Position numbers and translations under genes: made by a program. This document shows, one piece after another, positions 16,965-26,087 of a stretch of DNA of 64,000 bases. The stretch is from DASXUX01 sp036504595 (lineage in GTDB: Bacteria > Planctomycetota > SZUA-567 > H5-PLA8), in NCBI GenBank assembly GCA_036504595.1, contig DASXUX010000040.1, forward strand, positions 124,001-188,000, read 5' to 3'. The notes beneath the pieces were generated by a model. That model was not told where the DNA came from. It saw only the letters and a program-made list of their open reading frames with translations, and made no database searches. Positions within the stretch are counted from its first letter, which is position 1. Each line of letters begins with the position of its first letter.

Positions 16965-18026
16965 TCAGGGCCGCAGGACGCTTTCAGCGTCCGGCGGTGG
17001 CTCGGCCGCGACGCTTGCCGGTTCGGCTCCCAGATTGGCTGTTTCGGCGACAAGGAACAGCGGCCGGGAGAGCACCTCGGTGTAAATGCGTCCGACATAC
17101 AGACCCAGCATGCCCAGCGCCGTCAGAATCATGCCAGAGAAGAAACTGATCATGATGGCGAGCGAAGCATAGCCAGGCACAAATCGAGCCGGATCCGTCA
17201 CGTATTTGTAGAGCACGAAAACAATCAGCGCCGCAGAGACGCCGACAGTCAGCATCCCCAGCCAGATGATCATACGCAGCGGCAGGTCCGAGAACGAAAG
17301 GATCGCATTCGTCGCGAGATGAATCATCTTCAGCAGGGTGTATTTCGTCTGGCCCGCGCCACGCGCATCGCGGTGGTACGGCAGAGCTTTCTGCTCATAG
17401 CCCATCCACGTCACCAGCCCGCGCAGAAAACGGTCGTGTTCGCGCAGGCGTTTCAGATGATCGACCACGCGCCGGCTCATCAGGCGGAAGTCCCCCGTAT
17501 TCTCCGGCAGGTTTCGCACCACGAGCCTGCGCATCAACAGGTAGAAAAACCGTGCCGTGAGCAGTTTGAACGCCGTTTCGCCTTCGCGATCGATGCGCTG
17601 GCCGTAAACCACGTCGTAGCCGTCGCAGTAGTCCCGCAGCATCTGCCCGATCAATTCGGGTGGATCCTGCAAGTCCGCGTCAAGCATGACGACGGCGTCC
17701 CCGCGAGCGAAGTGCAGGCCGGCGGTGGTTGCGATCTGATGGCCGAAGTTGCGGGACAACCGAATAACCTTGATGTCGCGGTCGGCTTGGGCCCAGTCCA
17801 TGGACAGAGCGGGAGTGCGGTCGCGGGAACAGTCGTCCACCAGCAGTATCTCGACAGCGCATCCCCACGTGCTCTTCAGTTTGCTCAGGCGCTCCCGCAG
17901 CAGCGGAAAGACGTCCTCCTCGTTGAACATCGGGATCACGATGGATAACAATTTGGGGAGCGGCCGCGGAACCAGCCGCGCGGGTTGACGTTCATCCAGG
18001 GTAGGCGCAGCGGATTCGCTTCGCAT
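16965..18026 (-). CDS. GT2 polyprenyl-phosphate glycosyltransferase (GtrB/ArnC-like)
   Basis: 353 residues from ATG 18026; a TTG at 18059 would add 11. The GT-A domain shows LSIVIPMFNEEDVFP, EILLVDDCSRD, the metal-binding DADLQDPPEL, and the acceptor-side ENTGDFRLMSRR. Two transmembrane helices follow (MIIWLGMLTVGVSAALIVFVLY and ASLAIMISFFSGMILTALGML), the standard layout of enzymes that move a sugar onto undecaprenyl phosphate. It is the first gene of a two-gene operon with a methyltransferase. Confidence 0.9.
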   Translation of the reverse strand: MRSESAAPTLDERQPARLVPRPLPKLLSIVIPMFNEEDVFPLLRERLSKLKSTWGCAVEILLVDDCSRDRTPALSMDWAQADRDIKVIRLSRNFGHQIATTAGLHFARGDAVVMLDADLQDPPELIGQMLRDYCDGYDVVYGQRIDREGETAFKLLTARFFYLLMRRLVVRNLPENTGDFRLMSRRVVDHLKRLREHDRFLRGLVTWMGYEQKALPYHRDARGAGQTKYTLLKMIHLATNAILSFSDLPLRMIIWLGMLTVGVSAALIVFVLYKYVTDPARFVPGYASLAIMISFFSGMILTALGMLGLYVGRIYTEVLSRPLFLVAETANLGAEPASVAAEPPPDAESVLRP

Positions 18027-18105
18027 CGTTGCTTGAAATGGTACGCCCAACCGCCGCAAAAGCCATCGAAACCCTGCAGGCGCGCAGACGTGAACAACCA
18101 GCCCA

Positions 18106-18126
18106 CCAGACTACCAGACCACCAAG
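18106..18126. repeat. Short word-repeat (ACCAGACT)
   Basis: Three ACCAGACNACC-like words in the gap before the lipoprotein gene, the complement of the GTCTGGT word found elsewhere in the window. Confidence 0.5.
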
Positions 18127-18208
18127 TCCAGAAAACTCCCTTGAACAATTGGCAGTCCGGATAAGATGCCTGTGCGGGGGTCTGGGGCTTGAATCGGAGG
18201 ATGGGGCG

Positions 18209-18487
18209 ATGAAAACGAGTTTGGCTGCGGGTTTTCTTCTGGCGCTCTGCTTTGCATGCTGCGGCTGCAACGAGCGCGATGACAAGCGCACGTCAGAAGA
18301 GAAACTGAATACTCCAGCACTGAACCTTGAATCCCGCCCTGTCATGGCGTGCCCGGAATGCGGTGCGCCGCAACGCCCCTATCGCATCAATGCAACCAAG
18401 AGCTACTACCGCTGCACCGGTGCTCCGCCGAAGTTCGTCCATCACGACGAGAAGACCTGGTCGCACAAGGTAAAAGACGACCGTTAA
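18209..18487 (+). CDS. Small lipoprotein with a Cys pair motif
   Basis: 92 residues. A lipoprotein signal (LLALCFACCGC, then NE) puts the lipidated Cys near residue 21. The mature part carries CPEC, then a single YYRC, suggestive of a small zinc-ribbon-like or disulfide fold. GGAGG lies eight bases before ATG 18209. I do not recognise a family; it is followed by a TPR protein in the same direction. Confidence 0.7.
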   Translation: MKTSLAAGFLLALCFACCGCNERDDKRTSEEKLNTPALNLESRPVMACPECGAPQRPYRINATKSYYRCTGAPPKFVHHDEKTWSHKVKDDR

Positions 18488-18502
18488 CGTTTCCGGCCAT
18501 TT

Positions 18503-18590
18503 CGAGTCTAGAGTCCGGGAGATGCAGCGTCGGACTACGGCCAGCATCTTCGTGCGCACTCTAGACATCCGGTCTCCAGACCCTAGACTG
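18503..18590. repeat. Word hairpin (GAGTCTAGAG)
   Basis: A GAGTCTAGAGTCCGGGAG arm is matched by CTCTAGAC…CTCCAGACCCTAGAC about 50 bases on. It lies between the lipoprotein and TPR genes. Confidence 0.55.
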
Positions 18591-18596
18591 CCTTTC

Positions 18597-19364
18597 ATGC
18601 GTGCCGCTGTCCTTCTGCTACTCTTCTTTTCGGTTGCGGCTCTTGTTTGGGCCCTGCAGCCGCCGCTGAGCGCCTATCTCACTGTGCGGCGACTGGCGGA
18701 TGCGCAGACAGACCGGGCCGAGTGCGATGCGGCTTTGCGGCGGGCCGGGCAGACCGCCCTGCTGGCGCTCAAGCAGGGAATCTGCAGCAGCAATCCGAAT
18801 GTGCGCGCGCACTGCGGGCGGCTGCTGGCGCTGCAAGGCGATCGGGATGGCGACCGCTGTTTGACGGAACTGCTGCGCACTCACAGCAAGCCTGAGGATG
18901 TCGTCGGCGCGAAAGCCGAAACGTTCCTCCTTTCCATCTGGGACCGCCGCGATGGTCCGCCGACGGCATTGCGCGCGAAACTCAGCCGCGCCAGCCGCAC
19001 GGCTGACCGCGATCTTTTGTCGGCGTTGAGCGAACTGATTGAGGCCTACCCGGGCTGGACGGCCGGGTACGTGATGCGAGCGAAGGTTTATCTTCGCAAC
19101 GGCGAAGCTTTCGAGGCCAAGCGCCAGGCCATGATTGCTCTGTTGCTGGAGCCGGAAAACTTCGAGGCGACCGTGGCGCTTGGCGACGCGGTGCTGGTGC
19201 TGGGGGCGCCGGAGCAGGCGTATCGCTGCCTACAGCACGCGATCAACCTCAACCCACGCCTGCAGAGCAGCCTGCGCGAGGACGTTCAAAACACGCTCAA
19301 AGCCATTGAAGCCGAACGCGCGCGGAGGCGGCAGCAGCAGCGCAAAGAAATGCCCGTTATTTGA
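18597..19364 (+). CDS. Membrane-anchored TPR-like protein
   Basis: 255 residues. An N-terminal hydrophobic segment (AVLLLLFFSVAALVWAL) would act as anchor or signal. The rest is helical; residues 165-235 match tetratricopeptide repeats (GWTAGYVMRAKVYLRNGEAF; PENFEATVALGDAVLVLGAP; EQAYRCLQHAINLNPRL). The tail is very basic (ERARRRQQQRK). ATG 18597 is preferred to 18522 because the hydrophobic segment then begins the protein. Role unknown, probably protein-protein contacts. Confidence 0.75.
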   Translation: MRAAVLLLLFFSVAALVWALQPPLSAYLTVRRLADAQTDRAECDAALRRAGQTALLALKQGICSSNPNVRAHCGRLLALQGDRDGDRCLTELLRTHSKPEDVVGAKAETFLLSIWDRRDGPPTALRAKLSRASRTADRDLLSALSELIEAYPGWTAGYVMRAKVYLRNGEAFEAKRQAMIALLLEPENFEATVALGDAVLVLGAPEQAYRCLQHAINLNPRLQSSLREDVQNTLKAIEAERARRRQQQRKEMPVI

Positions 19365-19396
19365 TTGCGGATTTCAGATTGCGGATTGCGGATTGA
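19365..19396. repeat. Word-repeat (GCGGATT)
   Basis: Three to four GATTGCGGATT words immediately after the TPR gene stop. The complementary word AATCCGC recurs at 22379-22428. Confidence 0.6.
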
Positions 19397-19399
19397 ACA

Positions 19400-19436
19400 G
19401 CACGGGCAGCCATCTACAAACGAAGGCTGCCCGTGC
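19400..19436. repeat. Reduced palindrome with the cloverleaf outer-stem motif
   Basis: A 12-bp perfect stem (GCACGGGCAGCC and complement) with a 13-base loop. Its stem shares CACGGGCAG with the outer stem of the cloverleaf elements at 6777 and 9402. It lies between two convergent genes and may also work as a terminator for either. Confidence 0.65.
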
Positions 19437-19445
19437 CACATCACG

Positions 19446-20300
19446 CTACTTCGACTTGATGCTCGCCTTTGAGCGCGTTTCTTGGAGCTTCACCTGTTCG
19501 CCGGTCTTTTCCAGAATGCCCATTGAAATGTCGATGCACTCCTGGGCTTCGCGCGGGGTGAGCGTGCCGACGGTGACCATGTCGCACGGTCGCAGGCTGG
19601 ACCAGACGAAATGGAGCGCCTGGAAGGGCCGGAGCTGCCCGGCGGCCATGGGTTTGATCGTCATCACCGGCTTCTTGGCCTTGTGGATGACCTGCGAGAT
19701 CCAGTCCACCTCGACCTGCATGAGGAAGCCCATCGAATTGTAGAGAGAGATGTAAGTCTCAACGTCCAGGTTGGTTTCGTCGGCGTAGACGATCGCTTCG
19801 GGCATGTGAGTGCTGAGGCCGGGGATCATGCTGCGATCGCGGATCAGTTTACAAACGGGAGCCATCTGGCGGATTTCGCGCGTGCATCGATCGACCAGCG
19901 CGTCGGTGGTGCTGGTATGCGGCATGCAGAAGGTGGCGCCCAGTTTCTTCTCTGTGTCGAGAAGCTGTTCCAGTTCGCCCAGCGGAAAGCCTTTGGACGG
20001 CGTCGCGGCCGACAGCGGCAGTCCCGGCGTGGAAATGACGGTGATCTTTTTGCCGGTGCGTTGCTGAGCTTCCTGGATGGCGTCGTACATCAGGGGGCGC
20101 TGAATGAGGCCCATGATCGCATCCACGCCGGACTTGACGAATACCTCGATGACGTCGGCGGTCTTGGTGCGATCCATGCGGGTTGTGATCAGTTCGTCTT
20201 TGGCGGCGCTGGTGTGGCTGAAGCCCAGAAACCAGTTCGTGCCGATGAGCATGCGCGGCAAAGACACGCCGCCGACAGTCGTGCGTGGAAAAGCGTTCAT
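19446..20300 (-). CDS. Conserved hypothetical protein, possible TIM-barrel (aldo-keto-reductase-like)
   Basis: 284 residues, no signal peptide. The pattern of alternating strands and helices (LPRMLIGTNWFLGFSHTSAA at the N terminus; VFVKSGVDAIMGLIQ; KITVISTPGLPL; KKPVMTIKPMAAGQLRPFQAL; MVTVGTLTPREAQECIDI at the C terminus) resembles an aldo-keto-reductase-type barrel, but the classic Asp-Tyr-Lys-His set is not obvious. A good ribosome site (GAGGGG) precedes ATG 20300. I do not assign a reaction. Confidence 0.7.
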   Translation of the reverse strand: MNAFPRTTVGGVSLPRMLIGTNWFLGFSHTSAAKDELITTRMDRTKTADVIEVFVKSGVDAIMGLIQRPLMYDAIQEAQQRTGKKITVISTPGLPLSAATPSKGFPLGELEQLLDTEKKLGATFCMPHTSTTDALVDRCTREIRQMAPVCKLIRDRSMIPGLSTHMPEAIVYADETNLDVETYISLYNSMGFLMQVEVDWISQVIHKAKKPVMTIKPMAAGQLRPFQALHFVWSSLRPCDMVTVGTLTPREAQECIDISMGILEKTGEQVKLQETRSKASIKSK

Positions 20301-20390
20301 CTCGATCCCCTCATTGGGTTGATGGAAACAGCGTACACAACATACCCTAACTTGAGGCGGAGTCCAGAGTCTGGAGTCTACGAAAACATT

Positions 20391-20466
20391 CCACCGCGGA
20401 GGACGCGGAGGACGCAGAGGAAAGCGAATTCAGGTGAAAAAGACTCTGCGTCCTCTGCGGTGAGCG
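20391..20466. repeat. Word hairpin (GCGGAGGAC)
   Basis: Left arm 20391-20423 holds three GCGGAGGAC-type words; right arm 20443-20466 is CTCTGCGTCCTCTGCGGTG, its complement. A few bases upstream (20361-20380) is a two-copy GAGTCTGGAGTCT remnant. The gap 20301-20554 has no other visible feature apart from the ribosome site of the next gene. Confidence 0.75.
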
Positions 20467-20554
20467 TTTGCCATTGGACTCCCTGACTAAACGTTCCGCG
20501 CAGCGATTGCGGGCGCTTCCACGCGTGGTATGATGAGAGTCGGAGGTCATTGCT

Positions 20555-20917
20555 ATGAGCGCCCCAACGACAACCACAACGGCAGAGACGCTGGTTGAAA
20601 CCATTCCCCTGAAGAAGGATGCGTACGGCGTTTACCGTGTGGGCGGCACGCGTGTGACGCTCGAAAGCGTCATCCATGTGTATGACCAAGGCGCTGCCCC
20701 CGAGGACATTGTTTCAGCCTTTCCGACGCTGAGTATAGAGGATGTCCACTTAGTCATCGGCTACTACTTGCGGCACCCGAAGGAGATGGCAGCTTACATG
20801 AAGGAATACGAAGAAGCTGCCAAGAAGATGCGGGAGCTTTGTGAACAGAAGTTTGGCCTTTCGGGCTTACGCGAGCGTCTGTTGGCTCGAAAACGCCAAA
20901 TGGAAGCTGCCAAGTAA
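20555..20917 (+). CDS. DUF433 antitoxin-like protein
   Basis: 120 residues. The DUF433 core is clear: GVYRVGGTRVTLESVIHVYD, then QGAAPEDIVSAFPTLSIEDV and HLVIGYYLRHPKEM. DUF433 proteins (VapB45 type) pair with PIN-like toxins. The TAA stop overlaps the ATG of the next gene (TAATG), which gives translational coupling of a toxin-antitoxin pair. Confidence 0.85.
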   Translation: MSAPTTTTTAETLVETIPLKKDAYGVYRVGGTRVTLESVIHVYDQGAAPEDIVSAFPTLSIEDVHLVIGYYLRHPKEMAAYMKEYEEAAKKMRELCEQKFGLSGLRERLLARKRQMEAAK

Positions 20918-21270
20918 TGGTCCGCGCGCTTACCGATGAGAACTTCAATGAACACCTGCTCCGCGCCCTACTTCGCGACGAGTCTGCGTGGGACATTGTG
21001 CGAGTCGTTGATGTCGGGCTTCGAAGCCGCGACGATTCAGTCATCCTCGAATTCGCGGCGGCAGAGCAACGCCTGCTTCTGACCCATGATCTCAAGACGA
21101 TGCCAACACATGCCTGCAACCGGCTTGCGCAGGATCTTCCCATGTGGTGCGTAATAGTCGTTGATGAACGGTCCTCAATGGCTGATGCCCTAACCGACCT
21201 CGAGTTGGTTGCAGGCTGCGCGATTGGCGAAGAGTGGAGGGGAAACATATGGTTCATTCCTTTTCCTTGA
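20917..21270 (+). CDS. DUF5615 PIN-like toxin
   Basis: 117 residues, typical of the PIN-like DUF5615/VapC45 group: TDENFNEHLLRALL at the N terminus (acidic pair), VRVVDVGLRSRDDSVILEFA, then AEQRLLLTHDLKTMP with the further acidic Asp. The expected role is a ribonuclease toxin held in check by the preceding DUF433 protein. Its last 22 bases overlap the start of the GH20-like gene. Confidence 0.85.
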   Translation: MVRALTDENFNEHLLRALLRDESAWDIVRVVDVGLRSRDDSVILEFAAAEQRLLLTHDLKTMPTHACNRLAQDLPMWCVIVVDERSSMADALTDLELVAGCAIGEEWRGNIWFIPFP

Positions 21271-22304
21271 ACATGCTGGCTCTTTTGTCGGCAGGAATTG
21301 CAGGACTCGTCCTTTCCGCTGAACCCGTTCCCGTTCGCGCCCTGCATTGCATGGCTGGGCCGAAGGCCGACACGGAGGCGTGCGAGCAGTTCATCCGGGA
21401 GGTGCTGCCGAAGGAAGGCGTCACGCATCTGATCCTGGAAATTGGGTACAGTTACCAGTTCAAGTCCCATCCGAAACTGGGCAGCGCGAGTGCAATGGGC
21501 CGCGACGACTTGCGAAAGCTGCTGAAGGCTTGTCAGCAAAGTAAGATTAAGCTGATTCCGCAGTTCAACTGCCTGGGGCATCAGTCCTGGGCGAAGGTCA
21601 CGTCTTCGCTGCTGAAGAAGCATCCGGAATTCGATGAGACGCCGTACGTGCCGGAGGACAACGAAGGCATCTACTGCAGAAGTTGGTGCCCGCTGCATCC
21701 GGAGGTGCACAAGATCGTCTTCGATCTGCTGGACGAACTGGCTGACGCGTGCGATGCGGACGCGTTTCACGTCGGCATGGATGAAGTGTTCCTTATCGCC
21801 GATCCCAAGTGTCCGCGCTGTGGCGGCAAAGACCCCGCCGTGCTGTTCGCCGGGGAAGTGAAGAAGCTGCACGACCACTTTGCCGAAAAGAAGCGCGAGA
21901 TGTGGATGTGGGGCGACCGCTTCATCGACGGCAAGAAGATGAATGTCGGCAAATGGGAAGGCAGCGAGAACAACACGTTTGCGTCCGTCGATCAAGTCCC
22001 CAAAGACATCGTGATCTGCGATTGGCACTACGATCAAGCGCCCGATACACCGCAATTCTTCATTGAGAAAGGCTTCCGTGTCGTCGCCTGCCCGTGGAAG
22101 AAAAGCGACGTGGCGCTGGGGCAGCTCAAGAACTTGAAGGGGCTGGCGGAGAAACATTCAGACAAAGCCCTGGGCATGCTGCAGACGACGTGGGTCTCGT
22201 TCCCGGAGTTCATCCGCGCGTATCACGGCAAGTCCACGACGCCGGATGCCATCGGAAGTGCGGGATGCTTCAAGGCGCTATTGGCGGCGATGAGAGTGAA
22301 GTAG
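21249..22304 (+). CDS. Secreted GH20-like protein (beta-N-acetylhexosaminidase-type barrel)
   Basis: 351 residues with a signal peptide (MLALLSAGIAGLVLSA). The barrel contains HLILEIGYSYQF, KLIPQFNCLGHQSW and the signature FHVGMDEVF (Asp178-Glu179), which matches the catalytic H-x-G-x-D-E of GH20. A CPRCGGKDP knuckle follows. It is shorter than full hexosaminidases, which usually have an extra N-terminal domain. ATG 21249 is chosen because GGAGGGG precedes it; this start lies inside the toxin gene, so the two are translated together, though this may only reflect insertion of the toxin pair upstream. Confidence 0.8.
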   Translation: MVHSFSLNMLALLSAGIAGLVLSAEPVPVRALHCMAGPKADTEACEQFIREVLPKEGVTHLILEIGYSYQFKSHPKLGSASAMGRDDLRKLLKACQQSKIKLIPQFNCLGHQSWAKVTSSLLKKHPEFDETPYVPEDNEGIYCRSWCPLHPEVHKIVFDLLDELADACDADAFHVGMDEVFLIADPKCPRCGGKDPAVLFAGEVKKLHDHFAEKKREMWMWGDRFIDGKKMNVGKWEGSENNTFASVDQVPKDIVICDWHYDQAPDTPQFFIEKGFRVVACPWKKSDVALGQLKNLKGLAEKHSDKALGMLQTTWVSFPEFIRAYHGKSTTPDAIGSAGCFKALLAAMRVK

Positions 22305-22310
22305 GAAGCC

Positions 22311-22428
22311 GCAGATGCACGCCGATGAACGCTGATAAAGACTTTCCTGTTTGATCTGCGTTCGTCTGCGGCTTGTTGTTCAATCCGCAATCCGAATTCC
22401 GCAATCCGCAATCGTCGCAATCCGGGAG
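22311..22428. repeat. Two word arrays between convergent genes
   Basis: 22311-22372 pairs GCAGATGCACGCCGATGAACG with GATCTGCGTTCGTCTGCGG across a 22-base loop. 22379-22428 holds five AATCCGCAAT-like words. The whole fills the gap between the GH20-like and HIT genes. Confidence 0.65.
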
Positions 22429-22439
22429 GATTGCGCCAC

Positions 22440-22784
22440 TTAGCCTGGCGGCCAGTGCATGGAGCGGCCGCCCATCAGGTGCAAGTGCACGTGGGCGACG
22501 GACTGGCCGCCATCCACGCCGGTGTTCAGGACCAGGCGGTAGCCGCGTTCGGCGAGCTTCTCCTGGCGGGCGATCTTCGTGCCGGCGACAACCAGGCGGC
22601 CGAGCAATTGGGCGTCGGTGTCGCAGAATTCATTAATGGAATCGTAGTGCTTTTTGGGAATCACCAGGATGTGCACCGGCGCCTGCGGGTTGATATCGCG
22701 GAAGGCCAGGATTTCGTTGTCCTCATAGACCACCATGGCCTGAATCTGGTGTGCGCCGATCTTGCAGAAAATGCAGTCCGCCAT
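22440..22784 (-). CDS. HIT family hydrolase (histidine triad)
   Basis: 114 residues from ATG 22784 (MADCIFCKI, the usual start of HINT proteins); an upstream GTG would add ten. The catalytic triad is VAHVHLHLMGG near the C terminus, preceded by HILVIPKKHYDS. These small dimeric enzymes hydrolyse adenosine 5'-phosphoramidates and similar nucleotides. Confidence 0.93.
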   Translation of the reverse strand: MADCIFCKIGAHQIQAMVVYEDNEILAFRDINPQAPVHILVIPKKHYDSINEFCDTDAQLLGRLVVAGTKIARQEKLAERGYRLVLNTGVDGGQSVAHVHLHLMGGRSMHWPPG

Positions 22785-23173
22785 GAAATATATCCTTTTA
22801 GAGAACGAGACCAACCTTACGTGAAGGATAGCTCGGGCATTGGAAGAAGGCCAGCCGAAAGTTGGTGCCTGGTGTCTGGTGTCTGGTACGGGTCAGCGGC
22901 GAAGCGACCAGACGACCAGACCACCAGACCACCAGACTACCAGACACCAGACGACCAAACCGGAAAAGCCTTGACACCAACCGGGGAAAGGACTAAAAGA
23001 GAATGGTCTTCTCTGACCGTCTTGCTGTTCAGTTTGTTCAGCGCAGCAAGGCGACTCTGACGAATTATTCCTCTGCAATTTACACAGGCCATGCCGGTGG
23101 CACTTGCATTCAGGAAGCTGGACGAATCCCTAAAGCGCGCCCGTGATCACAATACAATTTTAACTTTGGCGTG
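22785..23173. other. 389-bp gene-free gap before polA
   Basis: Contains a word hairpin (22863-22960) and then about 200 bases without an ORF of quality. The last 80 bases are A+T-richer (ACAATACAATTTTAACTTTGG) and are the likely promoter region of polA, but I cannot name boxes with confidence. Confidence 0.5.
22863..22960. repeat. Word hairpin (GTCTGGT / ACCAGAC)
   Basis: Left arm 22863-22887 has three GTCTGGT words; right arm 22907-22960 has six to seven ACCAGAC words. The loop is about 20 bases. It is the hairpin version of the arrays at 1531 and 16165. Confidence 0.8.
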
Positions 23174-26068
23174 ATGTCAACAATGGCCCCCTTGGCCCAA
23201 ACCCTTTACCTTATAGACAGCCATGCGCAGCTCTACAGAGCGTACCATGCCCTGCCGGCTGGCCGCATGCTGGCCGCCGACCACAAGACGCCAACTAACG
23301 CGGTCTATGGTTTCGCCCAAATCTTACGTCAGTTGCGCAACCGGTTTAAGCCCGACCATCTAGCCGCCGTCTTCGATCCGCACGGGCCTGTTCTGCGCGA
23401 GAAGCTCTACGATCAGTACCGGGATAAACTGGGGGCAGCCTTCAGCGGGTACAAATCGCACCGCGACGCCATGCCTGACGACTTGCGCCCACAAATCGAT
23501 CTAGCGTTGGAACTTTGTCAGGCCTACGGGATCCCAACCCTTCAGATCGAAGGCTACGAAGCCGACGATGTGCTGGGCACGATGGCGCTGCAAGGCGTGG
23601 CCAAGGGCCTGGATGTCGTAGTCGTTTCCGGCGACAAGGACCTCCTGCAACTCGTCGGCGGGCGGATCAAAGTCTACGATCCGATGAAGGACATCAGCTA
23701 CGACGAAGACACCGTTTTTGAGCTCAAAGGCGTGAAGCCGGGTCAGGTTGTGGATTGGCTGGGCTTCCGGGGTGATTCCAGCGACAACATCCCCGGAGTG
23801 ACCGGCGTCGGCGACCAGACTGCCGTCAAGCTTCTGCAAGAACACGGCAGCATGGACGCAGCTCTGGAGCATTTCCAGACCAAGTTTGCCTCCCGAAGCA
23901 AAGAGATTCTGGATTTTGTGGCCGCGCATCAAGCCGAATGCGACAAGCCCAAAGAGCAGCGCAAGCCCATCAAACCGCCCAGCGGTGTAAAGGTTGTCGA
24001 AGCGTACCTTTTCGCACAAAAGGAAAGCGCAATCGCGTCGCGCGAACTGGCGCGTTTGACCTTGAATCTGCCGTTGGAACTGGACCTGGAGAAGCTGCAC
24101 TGCAGCCCGCCGGACCCGCAGAAACTGGTGCCGCTATTCAAGCGTCTGGATTTCAACACGTTCCTGAAGGACTTTGATGCGGCTCAAGTCGCGCGAGCGG
24201 AGGCAGCCAGCAAGCCAAGTGCTGAGCCGGCTTCGCTGTTCGGCGACACAGAGGCTGACGCTTCCGCCAAGACGAGCTACGTCATCATTGATAGCCAGAA
24301 GAAGCTTGAAGAGTTCTGCAAGAAGCTCAAGAAGCAGAAGTGCTACGCGCTTGACACGGAGACGACCAGCACCGATCCACGCGCGTGCAGTCTGGTGGGT
24401 ATTTCAATCTCGTGGCAGGCCGGCGAAGCTTACTACCTGCCGGTGCGCGGACCGGACGCGGAACTGTTGGACCAGAACGCTCTAATCGGCTGCTTGCGCG
24501 AATCGCTGGAAGACGCGTCGCAAGGCAAGATCGGCCACCACATCAAATTTGACATGCAGGTGCTGCGCAAATGCGGCGTGCATCTGCGCGGTGTTGTCTT
24601 CGATACGATGATTGCCGGCTGGCTGCTGGATCCCGGCGCGCTGCGGTTGAACCTGGAAGAACTCAGCTTCAAGTACCTGAACATTCGCAAGACGCTCACC
24701 TCGGCGCTGATTGGCAAAGGCAAGCAGCAGACGACGATGGACATGGTGCCGGTCGCGGACGTTGCGCAGTATGCGTGCGCCGACGCGGATTGCACGTGGC
24801 AACTAGCGCAGAAGTTCATGCCGAAGCTGAAAGAAGCCGGCCTAGAGCCGCTGATGCGCGATATTGAAGTGCCGCTGATCGACGTGCTCGCGGAAATGGA
24901 ATGGTCGGGCATCTTTGTGGACAAACAATTGCTGCAGAGCATGTCGGCGAACCTGGACGCGCAACTCGCGGCCCAGGAGAATGACATCTACGCACTGGCC
25001 GGCGAAAAATTCAACATCAACAGTACGGCTCAACTGGGCGTTATCCTTTTTGAAAAACTGGGATTGTGCTCCAAAGGCAAGACGGCGACGGGTCGCGACT
25101 CCACCTCCGAGGAAGTTCTGACGCAGCTAGCCAAAGAGCACGATTTGCCGCGGATGATTCTGGAATACCGCGGCATATTGAAGCTGAAGAACACGTATGT
25201 GGACCAACTGCCGACCATGATTTCGACTGAAACCGGCCGCATCCACGCCAGCTTTCATCAGACCGGAACAGAAACCGGCCGGCTGAGCTCAAGCGATCCG
25301 AACCTGCAAAATATCCCGATTCGCAGCGAATTGGGGCGCTCGATCCGCGCAGCCTTCAAACCTCTAGAGCCCGACTGGAAGATTCTGGCCGCCGATTACT
25401 CCCAAATCGAATTGCGCATTCTGGCGCATTACAGCCGGGACAAAGCGCTGCAAGAGGCGTTTGAACAAGGGAAGGACATTCACACGGCGGTCGCGGCGCA
25501 GATCAACGGGGTGACTGAAGAGCAGGTCACGCGGGAGCAGCGCTCGCGCGCCAAAGCGGTGAATTTTGGAATTATCTACGGCCAGACTGCATTCGGACTT
25601 TCAGGCGTTCTAGGCATCTCCCGAAACGAAGCACAGAAGATCATCGATGCGTATTTTGCCAAGCATCCCAAAGTTCGTGAGTGCAAGGACGAGATCATCA
25701 AGAACGCTCTTGAGAAAGGCTATGTCACGACGATCTTGGGCCGCAGGCGCGAGATTCCGCAGTTGCGGGCCTCCGATCACGCCGCCCGGGCGCTTGGCGA
25801 ACGGCTGGCGGTAAACACGGTGTTCCAGGGCTCCGCCGCCGACTTGATCAAGAAAGCCATGATCGAGATTCACGAAGAGCTGCGCGAGGGTTGGGCGTCG
25901 CGAATGATCTTGCAGATTCATGACGAGTTGCTGTTCGAGGTCGCTCCGGGCGAGGAAAAGAAGCTCGCCAAGATGGTGCGGGAGAAGATGGAAGGGGCGC
26001 TCAAGCTGTCGGTGCCGCTGGTGGTGGATGTCGGCGTCGGCGAGGACTGGCTGAGCGCGAAGGACTAG
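23174..26068 (+). CDS. polA: DNA polymerase I
   Basis: 964 residues, all three domains. The 5' nuclease is at 1-300 (TLYLIDSHAQLYRAYHALP; GYEADDVLGT; VSGDKDLLQLV). The 3'-5' exonuclease appears active: YALDTETTS, HHIKFDMQVL and YACADADCT keep the acidic residues. The polymerase has the A motif DYSQIELRILAHYS, the B motif RAKAVNFGIIYG and the C motif IHDELLFEV. ATG 23174 follows a GTG codon at 23171. It heads a run with a 90-residue ORF and coaE. Confidence 0.96.
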   Translation: MSTMAPLAQTLYLIDSHAQLYRAYHALPAGRMLAADHKTPTNAVYGFAQILRQLRNRFKPDHLAAVFDPHGPVLREKLYDQYRDKLGAAFSGYKSHRDAMPDDLRPQIDLALELCQAYGIPTLQIEGYEADDVLGTMALQGVAKGLDVVVVSGDKDLLQLVGGRIKVYDPMKDISYDEDTVFELKGVKPGQVVDWLGFRGDSSDNIPGVTGVGDQTAVKLLQEHGSMDAALEHFQTKFASRSKEILDFVAAHQAECDKPKEQRKPIKPPSGVKVVEAYLFAQKESAIASRELARLTLNLPLELDLEKLHCSPPDPQKLVPLFKRLDFNTFLKDFDAAQVARAEAASKPSAEPASLFGDTEADASAKTSYVIIDSQKKLEEFCKKLKKQKCYALDTETTSTDPRACSLVGISISWQAGEAYYLPVRGPDAELLDQNALIGCLRESLEDASQGKIGHHIKFDMQVLRKCGVHLRGVVFDTMIAGWLLDPGALRLNLEELSFKYLNIRKTLTSALIGKGKQQTTMDMVPVADVAQYACADADCTWQLAQKFMPKLKEAGLEPLMRDIEVPLIDVLAEMEWSGIFVDKQLLQSMSANLDAQLAAQENDIYALAGEKFNINSTAQLGVILFEKLGLCSKGKTATGRDSTSEEVLTQLAKEHDLPRMILEYRGILKLKNTYVDQLPTMISTETGRIHASFHQTGTETGRLSSSDPNLQNIPIRSELGRSIRAAFKPLEPDWKILAADYSQIELRILAHYSRDKALQEAFEQGKDIHTAVAAQINGVTEEQVTREQRSRAKAVNFGIIYGQTAFGLSGVLGISRNEAQKIIDAYFAKHPKVRECKDEIIKNALEKGYVTTILGRRREIPQLRASDHAARALGERLAVNTVFQGSAADLIKKAMIEIHEELREGWASRMILQIHDELLFEVAPGEEKKLAKMVREKMEGALKLSVPLVVDVGVGEDWLSAKD

Positions 26069-26087
26069 GCCGGACGAGAGACGGGTT

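Noticed and set aside
20754..22157. 467-codon minus-strand ORF opposite the toxin and GH20-like genes
   Set aside because: Spans three plus-strand genes with good motifs and ribosome sites; no domain on the minus strand.
23094..23112. Sigma54 promoter before polA (TGGCACTTGCA)
   Set aside because: The GG and GC elements lack the required spacer between them.
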